From Bacillota bacterium (GTDB lineage Bacteria; Bacillota; Clostridia; Acetivibrionales; DSM-1351), in the NCBI GenBank assembly GCA_023415305.1, contig JAEZKZ010000027.1, forward strand, positions 1 through 53,428: a stretch of DNA of 53,428 bases. Direction: 5' to 3'. Positions 51,501 through 53,428 of the stretch are shown here, in pieces. The notes below the pieces were generated by a model. The model saw nothing but the letters and a program-made list of their open reading frames with translations, was not told the DNA's origin and did not search any database. Each line of letters starts with the position of its first letter. The first letter of the stretch is position 1. A program made the translations under genes and the position numbers.

Positions 51501-53428
51501 CAGTCAGGTTTGCGTACGATCTGGACGACTCGACAAAAAAGATATGGATTTCTTCGTCCAGCGGCGGACATTTTGATGGAGGCGATGATGAATCAGTGGC
51601 CTCCGGTGACGCGCTCGGGATGATCGCGCCCCTTGTGCCTGGTCCATATGTTATTTATGTACTGGCGGAGGACGGCGAAGTACTTAGTCAGTCCCACGCT
51701 CGTGTTGTGGTGCGCGACATGACGCCTGTCGATATTCCTAGAAATGGTCTTGACTTATGGCTTAAGGCCGATGAGGGTGTGAGAACTGATGACACCGGCA
51801 ATGTAATTGGATGGGAAAACATGGGGTCAATCCCTGCGACTCTTGTCCCGGCGAAAGTCCCCGGTAGCGGCGGCGATGGTCTTGGACTACCAAGCGGCAA
51901 CCCAACGCTGCAGAAAGATGTATACGACTATGTAAACTTCGATGCGGCATCAAGACCACTAAAAGCTGCAGGCTTTAAAGATTATAACGGCAAGACTGAG
52001 CTGACAATATTTACGCTGGTTAACCCAAAAGCCACAGCCAACAACTCCAGTGACCAAGGTGGCCTTGTTTATTTCGGATTGAATGAGCCTTTTGAAAATT
52101 GGGAAGGTAACGACGGTTGGAGCGGTATTAACCTGGGCGTCGGAACAAACAGAATTAACCTTCGCTTTGGTAACACCGTTGCATGGTCGGGCGGCGGGTC
52201 ATCTTTTACAACAGACATTACAGGTCTGACCAGCGTTCGGGCGCAACTAAACGGATCAAATCGAGGTATTTATGTTAATAACAGCCTCATTGGCAGTGAT
52301 AACAACTCTGTGGCGCTTAAAGGGAACAGATCGGATCTGGGCGTAGGTTACTCAATGGCGGCTGCAACCCCCTACCGCTTCCTGGGGCAAGTAGCGCAGA
52401 TTCTCATCTACGACAGGGTGCTGTCAGCTGACGAAATTGCGAAAGTAGAAGCATATTTTAACCAGGTCAAAGCCGGTGGTGGCGGACCCGCGAACCCAAT
52501 TGGCCAAGCGGTTGACAAAACTCTGCTGACCGCCCTGATTGACGACGTCAATAACCTGGATAAAACGATGTATACAATAAATTCATGGGACACTTTTGCA
52601 AATGCCTTAAATGAGGCCAAGACTGCCGCTTCCAATCAAGAGATTGGGCAGGAAGCAGCGGACAATTCATATTACGTACTGCGTAACGCATTCAAAGCGC
52701 TTACTCTGTTACCTAGCGGCATTGGTACCGCTACATACGGTACACCAATACTCGGCGGCTCTGAACTGGATCCGCTATGGAACACCACCGTCACGTTGCC
52801 GATCTCTAAGCATCTGACAATGGCGAACGGCCCTACCGACGGCTCCGCTAAAGTGCTATGGGATGATGCGAACCTGTATGTGCTGGTGCGTGTAAAAGAC
52901 CCTGTACTGAACAGCAGCAACAGCGCTGCACACGAGCAGGACTCGGTCGAGATCTTTGTGGATGAGACAAACAGTAAGCAAGCCTCCTACGGAACAGGTA
53001 TGGGGCAATACCGTATTAACTATCTTAATGGACAAAGCTTTAATCCAGGCAGTATCAGTGCCGGTTTTGAGTCTTTTGCCAAGGTTGTGGATGGCGGTTA
53101 TTATATTGAAACCAAGATCCCGTTTAAGGCTGGAGTTCCTTCCGTTGATCACGTAATTGGATTTGATGTGCAGATCAATGATGCGGGAGCAACCGGCGGC
53201 CGTCAGGACGTTATAATGTGGCACGATGAGACCGGAATGTCCTGGAATAACGGTTCACAATGGGGTGTAGTTACACTAGTAAAGGAAGATACAGCCGCAC
53301 CGACCTGGCCACAGGGAAGTACGGTGACAGCATCGGCCATAGGAGTAAATTCTGCTACCTTAAATTGGACGCCTGCAGAGGACGACAGAGGAGTAACAGT
53401 TTATGAAATTTACAGCGGAACCGATAAA
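48551..53428 (+). CDS. Large secreted multidomain beta-helix protein (glycan-active), 3' end outside window
   Basis: I translated this frame through to the window edge: 1626 codons, no stop. AAAGGAGG lies at 48537-48544 before the ATG. Domains: signal peptide (cut near residue 34, PVAA/ES); right-handed parallel beta-helix from about 43 to 815, opening with FYVSPEGDDSNEGTIDAPFK as in GH120/GH141-like and polysaccharide-lyase-like proteins; beta-sandwich stretch to about 1060; a LamG/concanavalin-like domain about 1065-1305 (GLDLWLKADEGV to YDRVLSADEIAKVE); FIVAR about 1320-1385 (YTINSWDTFANALNEA); a CBM9-like domain about 1400-1580 (VLWDDANLYVLVRVKDP); and the start of fibronectin III. Base use is richer in G+C (one 60-nt line near 51700 is 60%) than the genes to its left, which hints at transfer. 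The enzyme class is unproven. Confidence 0.85.
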   Translation, partial: MKLVGWYRKCLSVFLAFIIAFGSLFTFAAFPVAAESGATGSTSATFYVSPEGDDSNEGTIDAPFKTIAKAKEMVRTLPKTGGDIVVQIADGFYPLEDTLVFDKDDSGSETSTIRYEAAPGAKPVISGGEMLEKGVWTEATGLTQTNGLTAYKTTLNRNEKLRAIYVNDKRANMTLSKTITSADRTTDGTPTVSFTGTDNPWAWQNGNNIRAAIVFSASVGLTPDTKNPQNIEAESVGGSTARWARPFVCFASAEPAPESSGKTGGTMLRFQMPYAAISQSLSNNTQYNAGNNQVIRNAFEFLNKRGDFYFDQAESTLYYIPLEGEDINTADVVIPKLETVVDIRGIPVGDRLNPVPDSDEGRVRNITFNGLTFAHTDYKLYELTGTYTLSDGSGPVTTSSSGFASVQGCIVNKVYFPSYINWHETFYRGYDIPPAAVMVNAARNIKVLNGKIGLTGFNGIHLENDVKDCEVTGNYIVDTLSSAVVVGHPTHIYENDVAAKHESKEGSIKNWAGVDKEKYSYGTEAVPQDIFITNNFMYRNCYGFPGANTLTSFYTTNMQVLHNYLYDSTYGAMSIGWGWCEYDGYGYTSHGTDKNGSPYAGTHETSLARSPDISTTSRDNKINYNRVEEVCTVVNDSGAIYSLGRQGDPGNLPDGGTWDNVKSLSSSPVTDPNNNWNPDNSTNFTDMNYNFLDPNPNNKPTDPNNWTNGFHPDEGSTFIKMIGNVVQSKLSHSPGRSRLYEFNNWKRKSDMIAVDGFVDGDNDQNGGPRITFKNYKSEERVWPLKGNEIVLNSGLTNEYAHMIPRSLIADTEFELASNVVMGKGETLNRRGLLKPEDTVWLAPAGTTDFQEGSNMTKAAGDAKTIVAPSTAGEYKLFIVYGDGRETATSKYTAYVDASASAVNVEDGKNYEVSAVRPLKLSLSEDFTFTLNGKPVANGYEIGTEGSWTLVLSTSSTTKIINFTTTVSVANKLLPADVPVAPGGTVRFAYDLDDSTKKIWISSSSGGHFDGGDDESVASGDALGMIAPLVPGPYVIYVLAEDGEVLSQSHARVVVRDMTPVDIPRNGLDLWLKADEGVRTDDTGNVIGWENMGSIPATLVPAKVPGSGGDGLGLPSGNPTLQKDVYDYVNFDAASRPLKAAGFKDYNGKTELTIFTLVNPKATANNSSDQGGLVYFGLNEPFENWEGNDGWSGINLGVGTNRINLRFGNTVAWSGGGSSFTTDITGLTSVRAQLNGSNRGIYVNNSLIGSDNNSVALKGNRSDLGVGYSMAAATPYRFLGQVAQILIYDRVLSADEIAKVEAYFNQVKAGGGGPANPIGQAVDKTLLTALIDDVNNLDKTMYTINSWDTFANALNEAKTAASNQEIGQEAADNSYYVLRNAFKALTLLPSGIGTATYGTPILGGSELDPLWNTTVTLPISKHLTMANGPTDGSAKVLWDDANLYVLVRVKDPVLNSSNSAAHEQDSVEIFVDETNSKQASYGTGMGQYRINYLNGQSFNPGSISAGFESFAKVVDGGYYIETKIPFKAGVPSVDHVIGFDVQINDAGATGGRQDVIMWHDETGMSWNNGSQWGVVTLVKEDTAAPTWPQGSTVTASAIGVNSATLNWTPAEDDRGVTVYEIYSGTDK

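Noticed and set aside
49042..53224. Series of minus-strand ORFs of 70-120 codons, and + ORFs at 51129, 52611 and 52956
   Set aside because: All are shadows of the continuous + frame from 48551, which encodes recognisable domains throughout.

Overview
The window reads as a low-GC, Gram-positive Clostridia-type genome (a plant-polysaccharide-degrading Clostridium or Ruminiclostridium relative is the best guess). The support is strong AGGAGG-type ribosome binding sites, AT-rich intergenic DNA with TTGACA/TATAAT-like promoters, lipoprotein-type ABC receptors, YesM/YesN-type two-component genes, and carbohydrate ABC operons that carry no ATPase gene. No rRNA, tRNA, CRISPR array, prophage or intact insertion sequence was seen.

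Region 1 (1-6316, all +) is a small-molecule catabolic block: two tandem FAD-dependent oxidoreductases (the first cut by the window edge), two zinc alcohol/polyol dehydrogenases, a nucleoside hydrolase and a PfkB sugar kinase. A rearrangement scar lies inside it: a decayed IS110/IS1111-type transposase remnant, and a 31-nt duplicated leader that carries the SD and start codon of two neighbouring genes.

Region 2 (6980-13433) is a compact biosynthetic island of two convergent operons. The + operon has a 4HBT thioesterase, an APH-type phosphotransferase and a condensation-domain-like acyltransferase. The - operon has a second, paralogous acyltransferase, an acyl carrier protein, a FabH-type ketosynthase III and a short-chain reductase. 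It has the parts to start, reduce and transfer an acyl chain, and I cannot match it to a described product. This is the leading candidate for an undescribed system.

Region 3 (14102-24931) is a sugar uptake and catabolism locus: a CUT1-type binding lipoprotein and two permeases, a cytoplasmic DUF5060/DUF4038/DUF5605 glycosidase (apiosidase-like fold), an L-fucose-isomerase-family isomerase, a split transketolase, an FGGY kinase and a LacI regulator. Glycosidase + isomerase + kinase + two-subunit transketolase, with no aldolase, is the logic of the non-oxidative D-apiose pathway.

Region 4 (25196-33744) holds a YesM/YesN-type sensor kinase and regulator, then an LplB/YtcP-type permease pair flanked by two unlike binding lipoproteins. 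Region 5 (33951-41025) has a GntR/FCD regulator, a GH30 glycosidase, an IlvD/Edd-type sugar-acid dehydratase, a DapA-type aldolase, and a 732-aa protein of unrecognised family that looks like an (alpha/alpha) toroid CAZyme. Region 6 (41220-47883) has a membrane-anchored AraC regulator, a cupin-AraC regulator, and a divergent 1056-aa GH2 enzyme ending in a discoidin-like domain. Region 7 (48551 to the right edge) is one uninterrupted 1626-codon secreted multidomain protein with no stop in the window: signal peptide, parallel beta-helix, LamG-like, FIVAR, CBM9-like and the start of a fibronectin III domain. Its base composition is visibly richer in G+C than that of its neighbours.

Taken together, regions 3-7 look like machinery for cutting, importing and catabolising a complex side-chain-rich plant glycan (pectin or xylan type). 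That is inference from families and context.
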